DNA of 37,187 nt from CAXBES01 sp963974915 (lineage in GTDB: Bacteria; Bacteroidota; Bacteroidia; Flavobacteriales; Flavobacteriaceae), in NCBI GenBank assembly GCA_963974915.1, contig CAXBES010000020.1:1-37187 (forward strand), written 5' to 3'. A program made the translations under genes and the position numbers. Shown one piece after another: positions 24,727 through 32,674 of this stretch. Within the stretch, counting starts at the first letter, position 1; the number at the start of each line of letters is the position of its first letter. The notes below the pieces were generated by a model. That model did not search any database. It was given only the letters and a program-made list of their open reading frames with translations, and had not been told where the DNA came from.

Positions 24727-27368
24727 TTTTCTTTGTTAATACTATCGGTTTTCTTTTTCCCTCCCCCTAAAAGCCCACCCAGAATATCTTTAACCACCTG
24801 AGTTGTTTGTTGCGTGGTTTGTTGTGTAGTATTACCGTTTGTCGTGGTCTGCGAAGAGTCTTTAGGCTTTGGGGTTCCTCCCGAAATTAGATCTCCTAAA
24901 ATATCAGTTCCTTTATCGAGCAGATCCTGTTTTTGTTTCTCGATCAACTTTTGAGTTAAGGTCTTTACTGCGGTTTCAGTATTTAACGAAATGCTGGGAT
25001 TGGTAAAAGTTCCTGTTAATCCAACGGGCAATCCAACGGTCATCTCGTTGGCATCCTTAGGATCCAATTTTGCCAATAATTTTGAGACATCACTTCCAAG
25101 ATATTTAGCCGGCACATCCATTTTTAAGTTGTAATCAATACTTTTATCAAGACCATGACTTCCCGAAGCAGTGACTTTGATCCCTTTTATATCAAAATCG
25201 AAAGGCTTAACTGCAATCCTCCCATTATCGAAAGTTAATGCAGTACTCACATCTCTTAGACTCAATCTATCTATATTCAAGAACGACACCTGTTCGCCCA
25301 GCTTACTCAAAAGAGGTGCTTGCTCAGAATTTACTTCTGCCGTTATTATTTGAGCCAATGCGTTACCTGCCAATGTACTTAGCTTTGGAGAGAGATCTCC
25401 GTCTAATTCTCCATTTAGCTTTATGGTGGTATTTAAACTTCCTTCGAGAGCCTTCGCAATAGGAGCAATGTATTTCAACAGATCTAGTTGTCCGAAGGAT
25501 TGTGCAATATCAATCTTATTAAGATCCAGATCCATGGCAAAAGTGGGGGTCGTGTTCTTTGTGTTTACATTTCCGGAGAATGCAATATCCCCTCCAAAAG
25601 CCGAAGTTGTAACATTCGATAAGTTGGCAACTTCATCTTTAATTCCAACCGTTCCCTTGGTATTGTTAAGCGTTACATCATCATAGATTACTTTATTTGC
25701 TGAAAAATCTATAGTCGCATCCAGAAAGTCGGGAATTTTAACCGATTCTTCTTCGGAAGTGATTTTCGATTCTTTGTTATTTCCTTCGGAAGCGACCGCA
25801 CTCTTACTTGTAAAATCATTTAAATTGAAGGTGTTCGATCGTACATCAAACCTACCCTTAAGATCTTGCTTAGCCATGATCCACGGAATGAGATTTTGAA
25901 TATTTCCCGAAGCACTTACATCCGTTCCCCCTGTCGTGGCTACTAACTCATTGAGTTTAATATTCCCGGGATTGAACGCAACATCTGCATTCGAAATTTT
26001 TATCGGATTGTTAAAGGCATCATCTGTGTAGGTGAAATTTGTAAGACTTGCCACCCCGTTACTTTTAATATTCTGATATTGCTCGGTCTCTACAGATCTC
26101 ATATCGAAATTAGTTGTAAAATCTGCTTTAAAAACTCCGGTAAGTTCCTGATCTAGTTCTACGGGAAGTACTTTTTCAATATTAGCCAGATTTAAAGTTC
26201 CTTTAAGTGCCAAATTCACCAATGCATTTTCTGTTAAATTTCTAACACTTCCGTTGGCTGTAAAGATTTCATCATCAATTTTAAATGTGATGCCTCCAAT
26301 ATTGAGATACGTGTCTTTTAATAAACCGGTTTCGTTCTTTAACCGAACGTCTATAGAAATGTTTCTCACCGCTTTAGGAAGATCGGGATATTTAAATGAA
26401 GCGTTATCGCTCGCAATTTTAATATCCATCGTTGGAATATGCGTGTCGTCAACGATCCCGCTAAGCATACCATCCACCGTAAAGTTTCCTGTCGTGGTTA
26501 CTCCGTCGAGTTCTTTTACATATACCTTCGGAATCACGGCCAGGAAGTTCTTAAAATCTGATGAGGGGGTTTTAAAGGTAAGGTCGATCTCATTATTTGT
26601 TTCGTTAATTTGCACGAAGCCGTCAAAAGTTAATGGGAGTTCATTGATTCTGGCTTCATTTTCGAGGAAGGTGTATTTTTGCGCTTCAAGATCCAATTGA
26701 AAAATTGCATCTAACGCAATGCTATTATCGTTCAAATATTCAATTTCTTCAATTTTTAGCGACGCCAAAGCACTGGTTTCAGTATCAAGTTGAGACTGCG
26801 CCAACGAAAAATCTCCGGTTCCCTGATGGTTTACTTCTTTCAGATATAAAAAAGTCTTAGAGGTATCATCCAAATAGTTAATTCTGGAATCTTTAAGTTC
26901 GTATTTCTTTAGATCGAATGTAAAGCCCTCATTGCCTTCAACGTTATCTGTTACGGGCGCGTCTTTTTTAACGGCAATATCGTAGTTGGTCTGCCCGGTT
27001 GAGTCAATTTTTATATTCACAAAAGCATTGTCGAGCAGGAGACCGTCAATTTTTATAGGGTCGTTTCCACTTTTAAAAAGTTGTGTGATCCCCATGTCGA
27101 GTTTAAGTAATTTACCCGAGGCAAGTGTATCTCCGTCGAAGGGAGCTCTATTCACTACACTAAAGTCTTTTATGGTAAGTGCTGCGTCCGGAAAACTTCT
27201 AAACAGGCTTAGATCGAAGTTAGACCAGCTTACGTCTGCGTTTACATTTTCATCGATGGTCTTTTTTACCAGCTTTTCTAAGGTGCCTTTAAAAAAGAGG
27301 GGTGAAAGTGCGAGTAAGACTACCAGCACTGCGATGAATATTCCGATTATTTTTAAAATCTTTTTCAT
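24723..27368 (-). CDS. AsmA-family protein
   Basis: The 881-residue protein has one N-terminal membrane anchor (about 7-26, ILKIIGIFIAVLVVLLALSP). A long periplasmic region of repeating beta segments follows, typical of AsmA/repeating-beta-groove proteins (VSWSNFDLSLFRSFPDAALT near 46-65; SHGLDKSIDYNLKMDVPAKY near the end). The last 70 residues are low in complexity, rich in Q, T, G and K (TTTNGNTTQQTTQQTTQVV). AsmA-like proteins are thought to bridge the periplasm and move phospholipids to the outer membrane. Two Bacteroidota traits are seen: large size and a Q/T/N-rich tail. It lies 30 bases downstream of the queuosine-precursor transporter, so the two may be co-transcribed. Confidence 0.88.
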   Translation of the reverse strand: MKKILKIIGIFIAVLVVLLALSPLFFKGTLEKLVKKTIDENVNADVSWSNFDLSLFRSFPDAALTIKDFSVVNRAPFDGDTLASGKLLKLDMGITQLFKSGNDPIKIDGLLLDNAFVNIKIDSTGQTNYDIAVKKDAPVTDNVEGNEGFTFDLKKYELKDSRINYLDDTSKTFLYLKEVNHQGTGDFSLAQSQLDTETSALASLKIEEIEYLNDNSIALDAIFQLDLEAQKYTFLENEARINELPLTFDGFVQINETNNEIDLTFKTPSSDFKNFLAVIPKVYVKELDGVTTTGNFTVDGMLSGIVDDTHIPTMDIKIASDNASFKYPDLPKAVRNISIDVRLKNETGLLKDTYLNIGGITFKIDDEIFTANGSVRNLTENALVNLALKGTLNLANIEKVLPVELDQELTGVFKADFTTNFDMRSVETEQYQNIKSNGVASLTNFTYTDDAFNNPIKISNADVAFNPGNIKLNELVATTGGTDVSASGNIQNLIPWIMAKQDLKGRFDVRSNTFNLNDFTSKSAVASEGNNKESKITSEEESVKIPDFLDATIDFSANKVIYDDVTLNNTKGTVGIKDEVANLSNVTTSAFGGDIAFSGNVNTKNTTPTFAMDLDLNKIDIAQSFGQLDLLKYIAPIAKALEGSLNTTIKLNGELDGDLSPKLSTLAGNALAQIITAEVNSEQAPLLSKLGEQVSFLNIDRLSLRDVSTALTFDNGRIAVKPFDFDIKGIKVTASGSHGLDKSIDYNLKMDVPAKYLGSDVSKLLAKLDPKDANEMTVGLPVGLTGTFTNPSISLNTETAVKTLTQKLIEKQKQDLLDKGTDILGDLISGGTPKPKDSSQTTTNGNTTQQTTQQTTQVVKDILGGLLGGGKKKTDSINKEN

Positions 27369-27398
27369 TTTATTTGTTGTAAATTTTTTAAGTCTTTT

Positions 27399-28100
27399 CT
27401 ATTCCAGATCTTTTAGCTCTTCGCCCATTTCCAGATTAAATCTCTTTCGCAATGCAAACACAGAAAGGTAAAGAAACGGTGTGTCTAAAGCGGCCACGAT
27501 CACTTTAAACAAAAAGCCGCTTAACAGTAAACCGGCAAAAAGTGACCATTCAATTTTTCCAAAGCTGCATAATAGAAACAATACCGTGAATGTGTCGACA
27601 AATTGCGACAAAAACGTTGAAAAATTATTCCTTAGCCAAAGGTGTTTTCCCTTCGTTAGACGTTTCCAGAAGTGAAATATCTGGATGTCTATATACTGTG
27701 CAAATAAATACGCCATCATTGAAGCGAAAACCGCGATAGCCGTAGCTCCAAAAACCCTCGTGAAGAGTGAATCTCCAATAGGGCTCCATAAAGTTGCCGG
27801 AACAGCATCGGAAACAAAAACAATAAGTAGCGAAAAGAACGACGCAAAAATTCCGGCTGTCACCACTTCGTTCGCTTTTCTCTTTCCGTAAACCTCACTA
27901 ATTATGTCGGTGATTAGAAAGGTGATCGGGTACGGTAATATTCCAACCGAGATTTCAAAAGTGTAGATTCCGAAGAAATCCCAATAAAAAAACTTCTGAA
28001 AAATTAAATTTGAGACTACCAAGGAAGCAATAAATAACGCGCCTAAAATCAAGTAGATGCGTTGTGCCAGAAATCTGTCTTTTTTGCTAAGTTGCGTCAC
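27399..28100 (-). CDS. yhhQ: Queuosine precursor transporter (YhhQ/VUT family)
   Basis: This 233-residue membrane protein has about six hydrophobic helices and the family signatures LVVSNLIFQKFF, GILPYPITFLITDIISEVYG and DTFTVLFLL. YhhQ-type proteins import queuosine precursors for tRNA modification. Start choice: the longest frame begins with TTG at 28121, but those three bases are the end of a perfect -7 promoter element (TATATTTG). GTG at 28100, giving MTQLSKKDRFLAQRIY, is therefore more likely and leaves a very short leader. Thirty bases separate it from the downstream AsmA-like gene. No preQ1 riboswitch fits into the 90-base gap to folK. Confidence 0.88.
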   Translation of the reverse strand: MTQLSKKDRFLAQRIYLILGALFIASLVVSNLIFQKFFYWDFFGIYTFEISVGILPYPITFLITDIISEVYGKRKANEVVTAGIFASFFSLLIVFVSDAVPATLWSPIGDSLFTRVFGATAIAVFASMMAYLFAQYIDIQIFHFWKRLTKGKHLWLRNNFSTFLSQFVDTFTVLFLLCSFGKIEWSLFAGLLLSGFLFKVIVAALDTPFLYLSVFALRKRFNLEMGEELKDLE

Positions 28101-28118
28101 TAAATTCTCTATTGCATA

Positions 28119-28126
28119 CAAATATA
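28119..28126 (-). promoter_or_regulatory. -7 promoter element of yhhQ
   Basis: Minus-strand TATATTTG is an exact TAnnTTTG match. No clear TTG is seen at -33. Its position argues against the TTG at 28121 as the start codon. Confidence 0.5.
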
Positions 28127-28190
28127 ATGGTCAGTCATTTTCTTTTCGTTAATTTCGTCTTAATGTTAAAACAAGTATTTCTATAAACCA

Positions 28191-29309
28191 TTGCAACAGA
28201 TTTATCTTTCTTTAGGCAGTAACCAAGGCAATAAATTTGAGTATTTACAACAGGCTGTAAATTCAATTTTTGAGCAAATTGGGAGTATTTCAAAAATATC
28301 GGCGGTTTATCAAACCCCAGCAATGGGCTTTGAAGGTGAAGATTTTTTGAATTGTGTTCTACTCGTACAGAGTAACCTGGCACCCGGAAAGATTCTGAAA
28401 CGTATCCTTAAAATTGAAAGGGATGCCGGAAGGGAGCGAAATAATTCGCCCGAATACGCCTCCAGACCGATCGATATTGATATTTTGATGATCGATGACC
28501 TTATCAAGGAATCAAAAACCCTTACCATTCCGCATCCGGAGATGCAGCACAGAAAATTTGTGCTTCAGCCGCTCGCCGAAGTAAATTCACAATTAGTTCA
28601 TCCCGTTTTTCAGAAGAAAATAATAAAATTGCTGGCAGAAACCGAAGATAATAGTGAGATCATAAAGCAATCTAAGTGGTTGCGAAACCCAAAAAAGGAT
28701 TATCTGCTCTCTAAATACAATTACATCGCGATAGAAGGGAATATCGGTGCCGGAAAAACGAGTCTTGCCACGCAATTGGCAACCGATTTTAATGCGAAAT
28801 TGATCCTTGAGCGTTTTAAAGATAACCCTTTCCTTCCAAAGTTTTATGAGAACCAAACACGGTATGCTTTTCCGTTAGAGATGTCATTTTTAGCAGACAG
28901 ATATCAGCAGTTATTGGAGGATATTACTCAATTCGACTTGTTTAAAGATTGTGTTATTGCCGATTATGATGTCTATAAATCGATTATTTTTGCGAAGGTG
29001 ACACTTCAGGATGAAGAATTCAATTTATATAAAAAGTTGTTTCACTTAATGCATAAAGAGCTTCCCAAGCCCGATGTTTATGTGTATTTGTATCAAAATA
29101 CCGACCGACTTTTAGAAAATATACAAAACAGAGGGCGTAAATATGAAAAGGGCATTGAGGCTTCTTATCTTCAGAAGATAAACGATGGTTATCTGGAATT
29201 TATAAAAACAAGGCATAATGATAATATTAAGATCATCGATATTTCTGAACTTGATTTTATTAAGAGTAGAAAAGATTACTTGATTATTCTAAAGGAGATC
29301 TTAAAATAA
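28191..29309 (+). CDS. folK: HPPK (FolK) fused to a deoxynucleoside kinase
   Basis: The 372-residue protein joins two enzymes. Residues 1-160 are 6-hydroxymethyl-7,8-dihydropterin pyrophosphokinase, a folate pathway enzyme: IYLSLGSNQGNK, MGFEGEDFLNCV, and the metal-binding ASRPIDIDILMIDD. Residues 178-372 are a deoxynucleoside kinase with Walker A GNIGAGKT (183-190), the ERF motif (LILERFKDNPF) and the lid arginines in NRGRKYEKGIE. The fusion is known from flavobacteria. The start is unusual: there is no in-frame ATG between the upstream stop codon (28167-28169) and the first HPPK residues, so TTG at 28191 must serve unless a rarer codon is used. It is divergent from yhhQ and followed 6 bases later by the convergent methyltransferase. 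Confidence 0.93.
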   Translation: MQQIYLSLGSNQGNKFEYLQQAVNSIFEQIGSISKISAVYQTPAMGFEGEDFLNCVLLVQSNLAPGKILKRILKIERDAGRERNNSPEYASRPIDIDILMIDDLIKESKTLTIPHPEMQHRKFVLQPLAEVNSQLVHPVFQKKIIKLLAETEDNSEIIKQSKWLRNPKKDYLLSKYNYIAIEGNIGAGKTSLATQLATDFNAKLILERFKDNPFLPKFYENQTRYAFPLEMSFLADRYQQLLEDITQFDLFKDCVIADYDVYKSIIFAKVTLQDEEFNLYKKLFHLMHKELPKPDVYVYLYQNTDRLLENIQNRGRKYEKGIEASYLQKINDGYLEFIKTRHNDNIKIIDISELDFIKSRKDYLIILKEILK

Positions 29310-29315
29310 ACTAAT

Positions 29316-29852
29316 TTACTTGTTCATCTTGCTAAAGAGGTCCCAAACCACTACGCCTGTGCTTACCGAAATATTAAGCGAATGTTTGGTGCCGTATTGC
29401 GGAATTTCAATAACAGCATCGCTTGTGGTAACCACCTCTTGTTGCACGCCTTTTACCTCGTTTCCGAAAACTAAAGCATAAGTCGTTCCCTTTTTAACAG
29501 AAAAATCCTGTAATAAGATGGCGTTTTCTGCCTGTTCAACAGCCGCTACAAAAACGTTCTCATTTTGTAACTTCTTAATTACTTTCAGTGTGTTTTCGGC
29601 ATATTCCCACGTAACGGCATCGGTGGCGCCTAATGCGGTTTTCTGAATATCCCTGTGGGGTGGAGTAGCTGTAATTCCGCAAAGATAGATCTTCTCAATT
29701 AAAAAAGCATCGGCTGTACGAAAAACAGATCCTATATTATTTAGACTTCTAATATTGTCAAGAACAAGAATAAGTGGAGTTTTATGAGAAGCTTTGAATT
29801 CTTCGGGGTTGATCCTGTCAAGCTCACTATTTTTAAGTTTTCTGTGTTTCAT
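29316..29852 (-). CDS. TrmH/SpoU-family RNA 2'-O-methyltransferase
   Basis: This is a 178-residue SPOUT methyltransferase that methylates ribose 2'-hydroxyls of tRNA or rRNA from S-adenosylmethionine. The three family motifs are present: LDNIRSLNNIGSVFRTADA with its N and R, the glycine-rich ALVFGNEVKGV, and IPQYGTKHSLNISVSTGVV forming the knot. At this size it is a bare catalytic core without an RNA-binding extension. ATG at 29852 is chosen because the longer frame to 29888 runs through a TATTTTTG promoter element. The target nucleotide is unknown. Convergent to folK, divergent from mutS. Confidence 0.92.
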   Translation of the reverse strand: MKHRKLKNSELDRINPEEFKASHKTPLILVLDNIRSLNNIGSVFRTADAFLIEKIYLCGITATPPHRDIQKTALGATDAVTWEYAENTLKVIKKLQNENVFVAAVEQAENAILLQDFSVKKGTTYALVFGNEVKGVQQEVVTTSDAVIEIPQYGTKHSLNISVSTGVVVWDLFSKMNK

Positions 29853-29869
29853 ACATTTATCTTCAGTTG

Positions 29870-29877
29870 CAAAAATA
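29870..29877 (-). promoter_or_regulatory. -7 promoter element of the TrmH-family gene
   Basis: Minus-strand TATTTTTG is an exact TAnnTTTG match 18 bases from the ATG at 29852. Inverted repeats with TTGAAA half-sites lie just upstream (29890-29917). Confidence 0.5.
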
Positions 29878-29889
29878 GTAGTTTTCACT

Positions 29890-29974
29890 TTGAAAACGAT
29901 AGTTTATAAGTTTTCAATGAGGCAAGGATATTCTGTTAATAAAACCCGATAACTTAGGGAGTTGAAAGTTTCAA
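29890..29974. repeat. Inverted repeats with TTGAAA half-sites between trmH-like gene and mutS
   Basis: TTGAAAAC at 29890-29897 pairs with GTTTTCAA at 29910-29917. A second palindrome, TTGAAA-G-TTTCAA, lies at 29962-29974. They share the half-site TTGAAA. No T-run follows either one, so they do not look like terminators. This gap also holds the start region of mutS, for which no convincing promoter was found. Confidence 0.6.
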
Positions 29975-30055
29975 AAAAAGCAACGATTTGGTTACTTTTA
30001 CTAGTTCAATATTTTAACAGTAAATTAAAAGACAGCTGTAATAGTGGGCAAAAAA

Positions 30056-32671
30056 ATGGCGAAGAAAGTAACTCCTTTAATGAAACAGTACAATGCTATA
30101 AAAGCAAAGCATCCCGATGCCTTGTTGTTGTTTCGGGTAGGAGATTTTTACGAAACTTTTGGGGAAGATGCCGCACGTGCAGCAGGAATTTTAAATATTA
30201 CGCTAACAGCTAGAAACAACGGAGGTGACAATATTGAACTCGCCGGCTTTCCTCATCATTCTTTAAATACATATTTGCCGAAATTAGTAATGGCAGGCTG
30301 CCGGGTGGCTATTTGCGATCAACTGGAAGATCCTAAGCAAACCAAAACGATCGTGAAGCGCGGTGTAACCGAGTTAATTACCCCCGGTGTTGCTTTAAAT
30401 GACGACATTCTTCAGTCTAAATCGAATAATTTTTTAGCGGCGATTCATTTTGGGTCAAAAGCAATTGGAGTATCGTTTTTAGATATTTCTACCGGTGAAT
30501 ATCTCACTTCGGAAGGAACTGCGGAGTATATTGATAAATTGCTTCAGAATTTTAATCCTTCGGAAGTACTTTTCAGCAAGCAAAAGAGAAATCGTTTTTC
30601 TGAAACTTTTGGGGATAATTTTAACGTTTTCTACCTTGAAGATTGGGTTTTTCAGAATGACTATTCCGAAGAAACACTACAGAAACATTTTAAGACGAAA
30701 AGCTTAAAAGGTTTTGGAGTAGACCATTTAAAAGAGGGAATCATTGCAGCTGGTGCCGTGTTGCATTATTTAGGCGAGACACATCACAATAAGCTGGAGC
30801 ACATTTCCAGGATCTCCCGTATCGCTGAAGATCAGTACGTTTGGATGGATCGGTTTACTATTCGAAATTTGGAATTGTATCATTCAAATTTGCAGAATGC
30901 CGTCACACTCTTAGATGTTATTGATAAAACGATCTCTCCTATGGGAGGTCGAAAGTTAAAGCGATGGATGGCGCTTCCGCTTAAAAACGTTGATGCAATC
31001 ACACAGCGACACGAGGTAGTTAGTTATTTACTGGATAACGAGAACGTTCTCGATGCCATTCGGCTGAACATAAAAAGGATCGGTGATCTGGAGCGCTTAA
31101 TTTCGAAAGTAGCAACGGGTAAGATCAATCCGCGGGAAGTAATACAGTTAAAAAATTCTCTAGAGGCGGTTGTTCCCGTTAAGATGCAAGCTCTTAATGC
31201 AACGAACGAATCTGTTAAGATCATTGGAGAACAATTATTAGACTGCGAATTACTTCGGAATAAAATTAAGGAAACATTAAATGAAGAGTCGCCGGTTAAT
31301 ATTTTAAAGGGAAATGCGATCGCACCGGGCTTTTCTGAAACCTTAGACGAACTTCGCGCCATTTCTACTGGCGGTAAAGAATATTTAGATCAGATGCTGG
31401 CACGTGAAACCGAACGCACCGGGATCTCATCGTTAAAAATAGCCTCTAACAATGTTTTTGGTTACTATATTGAGGTAAGGAATACGCATAAAGATAAAGT
31501 TCCGGAAGAGTGGATACGAAAGCAAACCCTTGTAAGTGCAGAGCGATATATCACCGAAGAACTCAAAGAATACGAGGCTAAGATCTTAGGTGCTGAAGAG
31601 AAAATTATGGCGCTCGAGCAAGAGATCTTTTCAAAATTGGTTAGTTGGATGCTTCAATTTATTGATTCGGTTCAAAAAAATGCCGATCTAATCGCTCAAC
31701 TGGATTGTTTGTGTTCTTTTGCGAGCATGGCAAAGCATTCTAATTATACCCGTCCGTTGTTTGATGATTCATTCGATCTCGACATAAAAGAAGGCCGGCA
31801 TCCCGTTATTGAAAAACAACTTCCGCCAGATGTACCTTATATCGCTAATGATGTATTTTTAGATAGAGAGAATCAGCAGTTAATTATGATCACCGGACCT
31901 AATATGAGTGGTAAATCTGCTATTCTGCGTCAGACCGCACTTATAGTCTTATTAGCTCAAATGGGTAGCTTTGTGCCTGCAAAAGCAGTACGAATGGGGT
32001 GTGTGGATAAGATCTTCACCAGAGTAGGTGCCAGCGATAATATTTCTATGGGCGAATCTACTTTTATGGTAGAGATGAATGAAACTGCGAGTATTCTGAA
32101 TAATATTTCTGAACGTTCCTTAGTGTTATTGGATGAAATTGGTCGGGGTACAAGCACCTATGACGGTATTTCCATTGCGTGGGCAATTAGCGAATATCTA
32201 CACGAGCATCCGTCGAGAGCGAAGACTTTATTCGCAACACATTATCACGAGATCAATGAAATGACAGAGACCTTTGCTAGAATTAAAAACTATAATGTCT
32301 CTGTAAAAGAATTAAAGGACGATGTACTTTTTCTTCGGAAACTTGTACCGGGAGGGTCTCATCACAGCTTCGGAATACATGTGGCTAAAATGGCAGGAAT
32401 GCCGCAGGCCGTGCTCCATAGAGCCAATAAAATTCTGAAACGCCTGGAAAGGTCTCATTCTTCCGAAGAACTTACAGAAGAAATGAAGGCAATTTCGAAA
32501 GAAGAAATGCAATTGAGCTTCTTTAAATTAGACGATCCTTTATTGGAAGAATTACGGGATGAGATCTTAGATATCGATATCGATACACTCACCCCCGTTG
32601 AGGCACTTATGAAGTTGAATGAAATAAAACGAATGTTGCAGCGTAATAGTTCGGTGAAATTAAAAAAATAG
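30056..32671 (+). CDS. mutS: DNA mismatch repair protein MutS
   Basis: MutS recognises mismatches and recruits MutL. With ATG at 30056 the protein has 871 residues; GTG at 30044 would add four (VGKK). The mismatch-wedging motif is GDFYETFGEDA with F31 and E33. Connector, lever and clamp domains follow, then the ATPase with Walker A GPNMSGKS (614-621), SMGESTFMVEM, Walker B LVLLDEIGRGTSTYDG and the TLFATHYHE histidine motif. The C-terminal helix-turn-helix region ends TPVEALMKLNEIKRML. The length is typical of MutS1. It is convergent with the haloperoxidase gene, with only 3 bases between the stop codons and no terminator seen. Confidence 0.97.
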   Translation: MAKKVTPLMKQYNAIKAKHPDALLLFRVGDFYETFGEDAARAAGILNITLTARNNGGDNIELAGFPHHSLNTYLPKLVMAGCRVAICDQLEDPKQTKTIVKRGVTELITPGVALNDDILQSKSNNFLAAIHFGSKAIGVSFLDISTGEYLTSEGTAEYIDKLLQNFNPSEVLFSKQKRNRFSETFGDNFNVFYLEDWVFQNDYSEETLQKHFKTKSLKGFGVDHLKEGIIAAGAVLHYLGETHHNKLEHISRISRIAEDQYVWMDRFTIRNLELYHSNLQNAVTLLDVIDKTISPMGGRKLKRWMALPLKNVDAITQRHEVVSYLLDNENVLDAIRLNIKRIGDLERLISKVATGKINPREVIQLKNSLEAVVPVKMQALNATNESVKIIGEQLLDCELLRNKIKETLNEESPVNILKGNAIAPGFSETLDELRAISTGGKEYLDQMLARETERTGISSLKIASNNVFGYYIEVRNTHKDKVPEEWIRKQTLVSAERYITEELKEYEAKILGAEEKIMALEQEIFSKLVSWMLQFIDSVQKNADLIAQLDCLCSFASMAKHSNYTRPLFDDSFDLDIKEGRHPVIEKQLPPDVPYIANDVFLDRENQQLIMITGPNMSGKSAILRQTALIVLLAQMGSFVPAKAVRMGCVDKIFTRVGASDNISMGESTFMVEMNETASILNNISERSLVLLDEIGRGTSTYDGISIAWAISEYLHEHPSRAKTLFATHYHEINEMTETFARIKNYNVSVKELKDDVLFLRKLVPGGSHHSFGIHVAKMAGMPQAVLHRANKILKRLERSHSSEELTEEMKAISKEEMQLSFFKLDDPLLEELRDEILDIDIDTLTPVEALMKLNEIKRMLQRNSSVKLKK

Positions 32672-32674
32672 CTG

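Noticed and set aside
26254..26700. 148-codon plus-strand frame inside the AsmA-like gene
   Set aside because: It is antisense to a clear 881-residue protein, and the translation has no recognisable family or signal.
28122..28190. preQ1 riboswitch ahead of the queuosine-precursor transporter
   Set aside because: The gap is too short on the minus strand and no preQ1-type hairpin and A-rich tail was seen; the promoter abuts the start codon.
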